Of a stretch of 64,000 nucleotides of DNA, positions 57,020-64,000 are shown in pieces. Origin of the DNA: Tenacibaculum haliotis (GTDB lineage: Bacteria; Bacteroidota; Bacteroidia; Flavobacteriales; Flavobacteriaceae); NCBI RefSeq assembly GCF_025215075.1, contig NZ_JAOBTH010000028.1, positions 248,001 to 312,000 on the forward strand, written 5' to 3'. The stretch's first letter is position 1; every line of letters starts with the position of its first letter. Below the pieces are notes generated by a model that saw nothing but the letters and a program-made list of their open reading frames with translations, did not search any database and was not told where the DNA came from. The translations under genes and the position numbers were made by a program.

Positions 57020-58598
57020 CTCATTAATATATTTAGTTCAAATACTTTTAAATAAAAATCAAATTTCATTTGATAAAGAAGAACTTTCTTTTCAAATACA
57101 AAGCCATCCATCATACCCTAGTTTACATGCTATAACTGGAGTTTTAGATCATTTTAATATCGAAAATGTAGCTGCTGATGTACCAATAAACACAGAAACA
57201 CTTTTACAATTACCTGTTTGTTTTTTAGCTCAAATTAATACTGAACAAGGTAAAGATTTGGTTACTGTAGATAAAGAAGGAGTTAACTATACTATATATA
57301 ACACAAAAAACAAAAAGGAAAAAATTTCTGAAAATGATTTTCTACAAAAATTTACAGGAATTATTGTTGCCGTAGAACAATCTGAAAATAGTACGCAACT
57401 AAAAACAAGCGCTAGTATTACTGAAATTATTGTACTAAGCGCTTTAATTTTACTAGCCTCATTTGTAGCATATCAAAATACTACTTCTTTATATGTACCT
57501 ATATATTTAATTCTATCTATAGTTGGTATCATAATTAGTATTGCTATCATTAAACAAGAATTAGGTTTAAAAACAACCATAGGAAATGCTTTTTGCTCAG
57601 GAGCTGACAACAAAAAAGATTGTGATGCCGTTTTAACCTCAAAAGGTGCTAAAGTATTTAAAGGCTATAAATTAAGTGACTTTAGCATTATCTACTTTAT
57701 TGGATTAACGTTATTAACTTTTATTCAATCTTCAAATCCTAGAATTTCATTTACTATAAGTTTAATAGCTATACCTGTTACGCTATACTCTTTATATTAC
57801 CAATATGCCGTTTTAAAAAAATGGTGTCTACTTTGCCTAAGTATTGTTGGTGTTTTATGGTTACAAGCTTTAATTACATTAATTACAGCCACCTATATAA
57901 ATGGTTTTATAGTTACCGACTTTGTAACTTTTGGTATGATAATATTGGCTACCTGGCTACTCTGGGCTTATATAAAGCCATTATATTCAAGTGTTAATCA
58001 ATTAAAAAAAGAAAAAATTGAAAACGTTAAGTTTAAAAGAAACTTCACCTTGTTTGAAACTTTACTGCAAAAGTCACCAAAATTAAATACTCAAGTAGAA
58101 AACAGTAAGGAGATTATTTTTGGTAATCCTAATTCCAATTTAGAAATCGTACTTGTAACTAATCCTTTTTGTGGACATTGTAAACCTGTTCATAAACATA
58201 TTGATGAAATATTACATAGATATCATCAAAATGTAAAAATAATTACTCGTTTTACGATAAACTCTAAAAATAAAGAAGACAATTTAGTTAAGGTAACAAG
58301 TAAATTACTAGAAGTATACGATAAAAAAGGAGAATCGAATTGCTTAAAAGCAATGTCTGAAATATACGAACACGGAAATACCGAAGCTTGGTTAAAAAAG
58401 TGGGGACGTTGCAATGATATAAATTATTATACATCTGAATTAGATAAGGGTAGTAATTGGTGTAAAGAAAACGCTATTAATTTTACTCCTGAAATTTTAA
58501 TAAACGGAAGATCGTTTCCAAAAGAATATAACCGAACTGATCTAATCTTTTTTATTGAAGAACTAGAAGAAAACGCTAAACCATTAGTAATGGTATAA
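57012..58598 (+). CDS. C39-like / VKOR / thioredoxin fusion protein
   Basis: 528 residues in three parts. (1) Residues 1-125 resemble a C39 peptidase domain (SFDKEELSFQIQSHPSYPSL, VKDEGVNYTIYNTK-like strands), but the catalytic Cys is missing. (2) Residues about 140-310 are a vitamin K epoxide reductase-like membrane domain with a loop Cys pair (CSGADNKKDCDAVL) and active site CLLC. (3) Residues about 340-528 are a periplasmic thioredoxin/DsbA-type domain with the motif PFCGHCKPVH. VKOR fusions make disulfide bonds using quinone. The C39-like part may dock double-glycine leaders (inference). The start is TTG at 57012, the only option after an in-frame stop at 56988. It is the first gene of the peptide locus and has its own terminator. 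Confidence 0.85.
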   Translation: MKNSLIYLVQILLNKNQISFDKEELSFQIQSHPSYPSLHAITGVLDHFNIENVAADVPINTETLLQLPVCFLAQINTEQGKDLVTVDKEGVNYTIYNTKNKKEKISENDFLQKFTGIIVAVEQSENSTQLKTSASITEIIVLSALILLASFVAYQNTTSLYVPIYLILSIVGIIISIAIIKQELGLKTTIGNAFCSGADNKKDCDAVLTSKGAKVFKGYKLSDFSIIYFIGLTLLTFIQSSNPRISFTISLIAIPVTLYSLYYQYAVLKKWCLLCLSIVGVLWLQALITLITATYINGFIVTDFVTFGMIILATWLLWAYIKPLYSSVNQLKKEKIENVKFKRNFTLFETLLQKSPKLNTQVENSKEIIFGNPNSNLEIVLVTNPFCGHCKPVHKHIDEILHRYHQNVKIITRFTINSKNKEDNLVKVTSKLLEVYDKKGESNCLKAMSEIYEHGNTEAWLKKWGRCNDINYYTSELDKGSNWCKENAINFTPEILINGRSFPKEYNRTDLIFFIEELEENAKPLVMV

Positions 58599-58612
58599 AT
58601 GTAAATAAAACA

Positions 58613-58638
58613 ACAAAGCTCTGAAAACAGAGCTTTGT
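58613..58638 (+). terminator. Terminator after the VKOR-fusion gene
   Basis: ACAAAGCTCTG (58613-58623) pairs perfectly with CAGAGCTTTGT (58628-58638) over AAAA. The U-run is weak. It separates the fusion gene from the first peptide module. Confidence 0.7.
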
Positions 58639-58650
58639 ATTTGAACAAAA

Positions 58651-58781
58651 TTCTCTCGCGAAGAATAGACACATAAGGTGAGTGTCTTTAAATGTTCGCC
58701 GCAAAAGTAACTTTAATAATTTAATTATGAAAAAACAAATTTTAAATTTTAGGAAAAGCTTTAAACAAAGCGGAACAGAAA
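58651..58781 (+). repeat. Peptide-module repeat, copy 1 (upstream region plus leader coding part)
   Basis: The 76 bases before the first peptide ATG match the 76 bases before the second (60469-60544) at 70 positions without gaps, and the match runs on through the leader codons. Within it, GCGAA (58658) can pair with TTCGC (58695) around AGACAC/GTGTCT (58667 and 58682). A -7-like TAACTTTA occurs in both copies. The conservation implies a shared promoter or control element. Confidence 0.85.
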
Positions 58782-58967
58782 TTAATTAACGGAGGCCTAC
58801 AGAGCTCAGGTAGTTGCTGTAATACAATAACCTATGACGATGGATACCAATATAGATCTTGTGGAAAAACAAAAGCTCAAGCCAAAGAGTTTTTAGGTGA
58901 TAGTTTTGACAACCTTGGTGGAGGTGGTGGAGCAACTGTTACTCATTGGTGTTGTGCTAGTTGTTAA
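58727..58967 (+). pseudogene. Frameshifted double-glycine-leader Cys-rich peptide gene
   Basis: The ATG at 58727 starts the same leader as the gene at 60545, but TTTT at 58747-58750 replaces TTT. In the raw frame translation therefore stops after 20 codons. Removing one T restores a 79-residue peptide: a 23-residue leader ending in INGG, then a 56-residue core with six Cys (GSCCNTITYDD..., RSCGK, ending HWCCASC). The end pattern W-C-C-x-S-C is shared with the intact paralog. It may be a true mutation, slippage-regulated, or a sequencing error in a homopolymer. Confidence 0.8.
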
Positions 58968-58975
58968 ATTTTAAT

Positions 58976-59010
58976 TAATTAGGCGATTATAAAATGTAAT
59001 CGTCTAATTA
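58976..59010 (+). other. Hairpin between peptide 1 and lipoprotein 1
   Basis: TAATTAGGCGATTA (58976-58989) pairs with TAATCGTCTAATTA (58997-59010), with one G-U pair. No U-run follows, so a message-processing or stability role is likely, uncoupling peptide and lipoprotein levels. Confidence 0.55.
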
Positions 59011-59022
59011 AAAAATATATTT

Positions 59023-60468
59023 ATGAAAAATTACATTTATTTATTAATATTCCTAATTATTTCTTGCTCTTCCAGAAAAGAAACCTTTTCCAAAAAAATA
59101 ATAGATAGTATTGTTATTATCATAAACAACAAAGACAATATTGATACAAATATTGGATCAGGTATTAATGTTAAAAACTTTAATAAAATAAATATAAATT
59201 CAAAAAAAGAGGTAGATACTCTTGTTTTTAAAACAGAAAAATATCTTAAACTCTATATAAGAAATGATAACTTCTTCAACGTAGTTTTATGTAAAAAAAC
59301 AGATACTCTATTAATTGACATTCATAAAAAATCAACAAAACTAAGTTTTTTAAATAGGGATAAACGAAAGTATGATACTATCTCTTTAAATAAAATTTTT
59401 ACCAATAATTTACAAAAACAACTACCTAAACATAATAAGCTTTTCAAAAAATTTATTTCTATCAATAAAAGCACAAATAAAATTGTTCCTAAAATAGATG
59501 TAATTAAATCTGATTTATCTGAATTTAAACAGCTAGATGCTTCTATTGAAAAAATATTTGAAACTAAAAAAAAAATACTTACAAAAATATTTAATAATAA
59601 ATTAATAAGTGATGCTGATTTTCATAATGAAACCTCTCTTTTAAGATATAAATATTTCTCATCCCTAATTAGACATTATAAATTAAGCCTTGACAAATAT
59701 TATCTTGAAAAAATTTCAAAATTGTATTTTGAAAATAACATAGCTTTTAATGATTCTTTTATATCATATGGTTATTTAAATTCTTTTGTACAAGAAGTTA
59801 TTCTAATTGAAAACGAATCAAAACTAAATATAGATTATGAAAAAGCTTATAAACTTCTCCCTCTTTTTTTTAAAGACAAAAAACTAAAAGTCTTTAGAGA
59901 GTTTTGTTTGAACAAAATTGCAATTTCAAAAAACAATAATACTAGTATCTATTTTAATAATTATAAAAATCAATATAATGACTCTTTATTTATAAAGTAT
60001 TTTAATGATAAATATGTAATAAACGAGAAAAATAATCTCAGAAAACTTGAAACACTTCTAATAAATTATAATAATAAAAAAACAACATTAAAAGAATTAC
60101 TTTTAATGTATAAAAATAAAATTATTTATATCGATTTTTGGGCTAGTTGGTGTGTACCATGTAGAAATGAAATGCCCATATCAAAAAAACTACAAAATGA
60201 GTTTAATAATGAAGATATAGTTTTTATCTATATTTCTATAGACTTAGATAAGGACAAATGGCGTAATGCATATACTGAAGAAAAAATTAATCTTAAATAT
60301 AATTTTTTAGCGACAAATTACCCTAATTCAAATTTTTATTTAGAGTCTAATTTAAAAACAATTCCTAGGTATTTATTATACAACAAAGGAAAACTAATAA
60401 ATAATGATGCCCCTAGACCTAGCTCTAAAAAAATAAAAAAGGTATTATTAAACCTATTAAAAAAATAA
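59023..60468 (+). CDS. TlpA-like thioredoxin lipoprotein 1
   Basis: 481 residues. The lipoprotein signal ends in FLIISC (Cys15). A long, Lys/Asn/Ile-rich helical middle region has no recognised domain. The C-terminal 130 residues are a TlpA/ResA-type thioredoxin fold with active site WASWCVPCRNEMP (around residue 375) and a cis-Pro in KTIPRYLLYN. The predicted place is the periplasmic face of the membrane. It may reduce or isomerise disulfides in the Cys-rich peptide encoded just before it. A paralog (60859-62307) is paired with the second peptide gene. Low GC and biased composition suggest horizontal origin. Confidence 0.85.
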   Translation: MKNYIYLLIFLIISCSSRKETFSKKIIDSIVIIINNKDNIDTNIGSGINVKNFNKININSKKEVDTLVFKTEKYLKLYIRNDNFFNVVLCKKTDTLLIDIHKKSTKLSFLNRDKRKYDTISLNKIFTNNLQKQLPKHNKLFKKFISINKSTNKIVPKIDVIKSDLSEFKQLDASIEKIFETKKKILTKIFNNKLISDADFHNETSLLRYKYFSSLIRHYKLSLDKYYLEKISKLYFENNIAFNDSFISYGYLNSFVQEVILIENESKLNIDYEKAYKLLPLFFKDKKLKVFREFCLNKIAISKNNNTSIYFNNYKNQYNDSLFIKYFNDKYVINEKNNLRKLETLLINYNNKKTTLKELLLMYKNKIIYIDFWASWCVPCRNEMPISKKLQNEFNNEDIVFIYISIDLDKDKWRNAYTEEKINLKYNFLATNYPNSNFYLESNLKTIPRYLLYNKGKLINNDAPRPSSKKIKKVLLNLLKK

Positions 60469-60598
60469 TTCTCTCGCGAAGAATAGACACATACGGTAAG
60501 TATCTTTAGATGTTCGCCGCAAAAGTAACTTTAATGTTTTAATTATGAAAAAACAAATTTTAAATTTAGGAAAAGCTTTAAACAAAGCGGAACAGAAA
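60469..60598 (+). repeat. Peptide-module repeat, copy 2
   Basis: Starts at the base after the stop codon of lipoprotein 1. It differs from copy 1 at six positions in the 76-base upstream part and by one missing T in the leader. One change (GTGTC to GTATC) weakens the inner stem of the possible hairpin but creates a better -7 box, TATCTTTA (60501-60508). Confidence 0.85.
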
Positions 60599-60781
60599 GA
60601 AATTAATGGGGGTGGAACATGCAGTGCTCACATTCCTTGTGGTCATGAAAGTTGTGGAGGTGGAGAAAACAACTATCTCTTCAATGTATCACAAGCTGAA
60701 GCAATAGCTTTTGGTGGGAGATGGTGTTGTGAAAGTTGCTCTACAGCTTCATGGCTACAACCTGAATATATGTGGCAATAA
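60545..60781 (+). CDS. Double-glycine-leader, cysteine-rich secreted peptide precursor
   Basis: 78 residues. The leader MKKQILNLGKALNKAEQK plus EINGG has the spacing of double-glycine leaders (hydrophobic residues at about -15, -12 and -4, EQ near -7, Gly-Gly at -2/-1). The predicted 55-residue core starts GTCSAHIPCGHESCGGG and carries six Cys in total, with the C-terminal cluster RWCCESC. Cleavage would be by the C39 domain of the ABC transporter at 62307. Three disulfides are likely given the redox genes around. It may be a bacteriocin-like or signalling peptide; no known family is recognised. Confidence 0.82.
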   Translation: MKKQILNLGKALNKAEQKEINGGGTCSAHIPCGHESCGGGENNYLFNVSQAEAIAFGGRWCCESCSTASWLQPEYMWQ

Positions 60782-60796
60782 TATCTATTCTTAATA

Positions 60797-60845
60797 AATA
60801 GCTATAGTTTTGAGTAACTTAATTTCTCACAAAACTATAGCTATT
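60797..60845 (+). other. Hairpin between peptide 2 and lipoprotein 2
   Basis: AATAGCTATAGTTTTG (60797-60812) pairs perfectly with CAAAACTATAGCTATT (60830-60845), a 16-bp stem with a 17-base loop and no U-run. The sequence differs from the hairpin in module 1, but the position is the same. Confidence 0.6.
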
Positions 60846-60858
60846 AAATTCTTTCTAT

Positions 60859-62307
60859 ATGAAAAAGCACATTTTTGGTTTCTTAATATTGTTTATAATA
60901 TTATGTTGTGAAAAATCATCTAAAAAAATTATTGACTCCCCTCTTCTTAAGAAGCAAATTACTTTAATATTTAAACAAAGAAATTATAAAAAAGATACAT
61001 TATATTTTAAAGGTGGAGCCTACTCTCCTTCATTATTCCCAATAACATATACTGATGGATTTCCTTATCAGAAAAAAAAAATAAATCCGAAGAACATAAA
61101 AGATAGCGATACAATAATAATTAATTCGAATGATGAAATTATACTAAATCATAGATATCATTATTATTATAACTCTTCTTATCTTTTTAAACCAGGAGAT
61201 ACTATTATTTTTAACTATAAAGATGACGCTCCTTATTGTAACATAATAAATAGACCGAATGTTAGTAATCATGATTTAAACTTTGAGGTTAATTATAATT
61301 TAACTAATAAAATTTATCAATCAAGAATAGCCTTCTATTACAATAATAAGAAAAGGTTTAGAACAAAAAAAGAAAAAGAAAAATACTCAAATACGATAAA
61401 GAAAAATTTAGAGCAAAAAGAATTACTATTAAAATCATTTTTTAGTGATAAAAAAATTTCCAATGAAAATTTTATTTTTCAAAAAAATAAAATAAAGTTC
61501 AAAAAATTACCTTTAGACGATATTTTATCTTTAGATACAATTGATTTAAAAAACGATTCACTTTTAATTTATGCCGATTTTACACATTATTTAAAATTTT
61601 TTTCTGGAAAAAAATTTAAACCTAATAAAATTAAAACTAATAATGGTTCTATATTAGATTATAAAACAATGTTCGATTCTATATCTAGTAGCTCTATTTT
61701 TTCAAAAAATATTAAAAACTACTTATTATACTTTTATTTAAAGAAAATTGCTGATAATTCTTCAGTAAATGATTTTAATTCTTATTATAAGAAGTTTGAA
61801 AATAAAGTAAACAATCCTACATTAATAAACGAATTAAAAAAAACATATGTAATCGATTTACTTCCTCTTAAAAAGGCAACTAAAAAGGTTTACTTTATTA
61901 ATTCGAATAAAGAAAAAATAACGTTAAGCTATCTTATAAATAAAAATAAAGGAAAATTAATCTATATAGATTTTTGGGCAAGTTGGTGTATTCCTTGTAG
62001 AAAAGTTATGCCAGATTCAAAAAAACTTTTTAAGTATTATAAAGATAAGGATATTGTTTTCATTTATGTATCTATTGATAAAGATTTTAAAAAATGGGAA
62101 AATGCATCTAAAGAGGAACAATTATATTTAAATTATAATAGTTTTTTTGCACTTAACTATCCAAATGCTAATTTTTATAAAGAATTATCTTTAAAATCTA
62201 TTCCTAGATACTTACTTTATGATAAGAATGGAAAATTAATTCATAAAAAAGCACCAAGTCCTGTTGGAGATGAAATAAAACAGCTAATAGAAAAGTATAT
62301 TAATTGA
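60859..62307 (+). CDS. TlpA-like thioredoxin lipoprotein 2
   Basis: 482 residues, a paralog of the lipoprotein at 59023. Lipoprotein signal ends in FIILCC. The middle region is Lys/Asn/Ser-rich and diverged, and the C-terminal thioredoxin domain has WASWCIPCRKVMP (around residue 377) and KSIPRYLLYD. The C-terminal domains of the two are much more alike than the middle parts, which suggests that the middle part recognises a different peptide. The stop codon overlaps the transporter ATG by one base (TGATG), so it is coupled with export. Confidence 0.85.
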   Translation: MKKHIFGFLILFIILCCEKSSKKIIDSPLLKKQITLIFKQRNYKKDTLYFKGGAYSPSLFPITYTDGFPYQKKKINPKNIKDSDTIIINSNDEIILNHRYHYYYNSSYLFKPGDTIIFNYKDDAPYCNIINRPNVSNHDLNFEVNYNLTNKIYQSRIAFYYNNKKRFRTKKEKEKYSNTIKKNLEQKELLLKSFFSDKKISNENFIFQKNKIKFKKLPLDDILSLDTIDLKNDSLLIYADFTHYLKFFSGKKFKPNKIKTNNGSILDYKTMFDSISSSSIFSKNIKNYLLYFYLKKIADNSSVNDFNSYYKKFENKVNNPTLINELKKTYVIDLLPLKKATKKVYFINSNKEKITLSYLINKNKGKLIYIDFWASWCIPCRKVMPDSKKLFKYYKDKDIVFIYVSIDKDFKKWENASKEEQLYLNYNSFFALNYPNANFYKELSLKSIPRYLLYDKNGKLIHKKAPSPVGDEIKQLIEKYIN

Positions 62308-64000
62308 TGTCAAAATTCCCAAATTACCAACAAACTGAAGCCAAAGATTGTGGGCCTACTTGTATTAAAATCATAGCAAAACATTATGGAAAAACTATTA
62401 ACACACAACAATTACGTAACTTAAGCGAAACTACTCGTGAAGGAAGTAGCTTACTTGGCTTAAGTGATGCTGTTGAATCTATGGGTTTTAAATCTTTAGG
62501 TATAAAACTATCATTCAACAAACTTAAAGAAGCACCTCTACCCTGCATACTTCATTGGAATAAAAATCACTATGTAGTTCTTTACAAGGTAAAAAAAGAC
62601 ACTATTTATATTTCTGACCCTGCCCATGAGTTAATTACTTTTACTAAAAAAGAATTTATTCAATCTTGGATTGGTAACAATGCCGATGAAAATACAGAAG
62701 AAGGCATTGCGCTATTGGTTGAGCCTACTCCTAAGTTTTATCAAGAAGAATTTGAAGAAGATGAAAAATTTGGATTCTCATTTATATTCAAATACCTTTT
62801 TAAATATAAAAAATTTATCACCCAACTTATCATTGGGTTATTAGCTGGTAGTTTATTACAATTAATCCTACCTTTTTTAACACAAAGTATTGTTGATGTT
62901 GGTATAAAAAACCAAGATTTAAACTTTGTTTACTTAATATTATTCGCGCAACTATTTCTCTTTATAGGTAAAGCATCCTTAGAAATCATTAGAAGTTGGA
63001 TTCTATTACATTTAAGTACCCGAATAAACATTTCGTTAATCTCTGATTTTTTTATCAAATTAATGAAACTACCCATCTCCTATTTTGATGTTCGTATGAC
63101 TGGAGATTTATTACAAAGAATTAATGATCACAAACGTATTGAACGAATTTTAACAACCTCTTCTTTAACTGTTTTATTTTCCTTTTTTAACCTGATTATT
63201 TTCAGTTTAGTTTTAGGATATTATAGTTTACAAATATTCGGAGTATTTGTATTAGGAAGTGTTTTATACTTTGGTTGGGTCTTGTTTTTCTTCAAAAAAA
63301 GAAAAGAATTAGATTACAAACGATTCTCTCAGGTAAGTCAAGAACAAAGTAAAGTTATTGAACTTATTAACGGAATGCAAGAAATTAAGCTCCACAATGC
63401 AGAAAGAAGAATGCGTTGGAATTGGGAGTATGTTCAAGCTCGTTTATTTAAAGTTGCTACTAAAAGTTTGGCTTTAGAACAAACACAAAGTGTAGGCTCT
63501 AATTTTATTAATGAGCTAAAAAATATGTTTATAACCATTTTATCAGCTAAACTTGTTATTAATGGAGACATTACCTTAGGAATGATGATGGCTATAAGCT
63601 ATATCGTTGGTCAATTAAACGGACCAATAACGCAATTAATAAATTTTATGCGTGATGTACAAGACGCTCAAATATCTATTGATAGATTAGGGGAAATTCA
63701 CAATATGGAAGATGAAGAAAAACCTGAAGATGAAAAAGTAACTCATATTCCTGAAAAAAAATCTATAAAACTTAATAATATCTCTTTTAGATATACAGGA
63801 GGTTTGGAGCCTGTATTAAAAGATTTATCCTTAGAGATTCCTGCCAATAAAACCACCGCTATAGTTGGGGTTAGCGGAAGCGGAAAAACAACCTTAATGA
63901 AATTATTGCTTGGTTTTTACCAAGTAGATACTGGAGATATAACTATTGGAAATTTTAATTTAAAAAATATTTCTCAAAAAGAATGGAGAAGAAACTGTGG
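62307..64000 (+). CDS. C39-peptidase-containing ABC transporter (PCAT), cut by the window end
   Basis: 564 residues are visible. The N-terminal C39 peptidase domain is complete, with Cys15 in EAKDCGPTCIKIIAKHYG, His in CILHWNKNHYVVLYK and Asp in YISDPAHEL, the full catalytic triad. A six-helix transporter domain (about residues 160-440) is followed by the start of the nucleotide-binding domain with Walker A GVSGSGKTTLMKLLLG. The signature and Walker B motifs lie beyond 64000. It should cleave the double-glycine leaders and export the peptides. Start chosen at the ATG overlapping the previous stop. Confidence 0.93.
   Translation, partial: MSKFPNYQQTEAKDCGPTCIKIIAKHYGKTINTQQLRNLSETTREGSSLLGLSDAVESMGFKSLGIKLSFNKLKEAPLPCILHWNKNHYVVLYKVKKDTIYISDPAHELITFTKKEFIQSWIGNNADENTEEGIALLVEPTPKFYQEEFEEDEKFGFSFIFKYLFKYKKFITQLIIGLLAGSLLQLILPFLTQSIVDVGIKNQDLNFVYLILFAQLFLFIGKASLEIIRSWILLHLSTRINISLISDFFIKLMKLPISYFDVRMTGDLLQRINDHKRIERILTTSSLTVLFSFFNLIIFSLVLGYYSLQIFGVFVLGSVLYFGWVLFFFKKRKELDYKRFSQVSQEQSKVIELINGMQEIKLHNAERRMRWNWEYVQARLFKVATKSLALEQTQSVGSNFINELKNMFITILSAKLVINGDITLGMMMAISYIVGQLNGPITQLINFMRDVQDAQISIDRLGEIHNMEDEEKPEDEKVTHIPEKKSIKLNNISFRYTGGLEPVLKDLSLEIPANKTTAIVGVSGSGKTTLMKLLLGFYQVDTGDITIGNFNLKNISQKEWRRNC

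Noticed and set aside
58727-58789. A genuine 20-residue mini-protein from the first peptide ATG
   Set aside because: The intact paralog at 60545 shows that the short frame arises from one extra T; the coding signal continues in the shifted frame to 58967.
1-64000. CRISPR array, rRNA genes, insertion sequences
   Set aside because: No regularly spaced repeats, no rRNA-like stretches and no transposase-like proteins were seen on either strand.

Overview
The window is an AT-rich chromosomal segment from a member of the Flavobacteriaceae (Bacteroidota), probably a marine genus near Tenacibaculum or Polaribacter; the genus is an inference. Evidence: promoters of the TTG-N19-TAnnTTTG type, almost no Shine-Dalgarno sequences except a strong one in front of rpsU, a fused ccoNO oxidase gene, families such as DUF4369, DUF2490, DUF3467, DUF4177 and VPS10/BNR proteins, and a translation supercluster in the conserved bacterial order.

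Layout. 0.4-6 kb: a likely D-2-hydroxyglutarate pathway (HglS-type 2-oxoadipate dioxygenase/decarboxylase, Lrp regulator, ATP-pyrophosphatase, YdiJ-like FAD/Fe-S dehydrogenase). 6-19 kb: housekeeping and envelope genes (OmpA lipoprotein, CtlX hydrolase, flavin monooxygenase, S1/P1 nuclease, a SPFH-Arc operon with two small genes, a large BNR/VPS10 protein, DUF2490, DUF819, DUF4369). 19.5-32.6 kb: a micro-oxic respiration block on the minus strand (universal stress protein; ccoS-ccoNO-ccoQ-ccoP-ccoG-ccoH-SafE; copper ATPase-cupin-deoC-hemN), with a divergent Crp/Fnr regulator. Three FNR-like palindromes sit at exactly the same distance from a -7 box in front of the three minus-strand units. 32.6-47.8 kb: rpoC-rpoB-rplL-rplJ-rplA-rplK-nusG-secE-tRNA-Trp-tuf-tRNA(Thr,Gly,Tyr,Thr)-hpf-xerC-rpsU. 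48-56 kb: acyl-CoA dehydrogenase, HhH protein, AGCS symporter, K+ channel, PspC-like protein and uvrA.

56-64 kb: the most interesting part, an accessory locus for secreted, cysteine-rich peptides. It holds an atypical response regulator, a C39-like/VKOR/thioredoxin fusion, and two tandem modules. Each module is a near-identical 76-bp upstream repeat, a double-glycine-leader peptide with six cysteines ending in W-C-C-x-S-C, a hairpin, and a TlpA-like lipoprotein. The locus ends in a C39-peptidase ABC transporter cut by the window end. The first peptide gene is broken by one extra T relative to the second. The probable logic is: leader-guided export and cleavage by the transporter, and disulfide formation or isomerisation by the VKOR fusion and the lipoproteins. 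What the peptides do is unknown.
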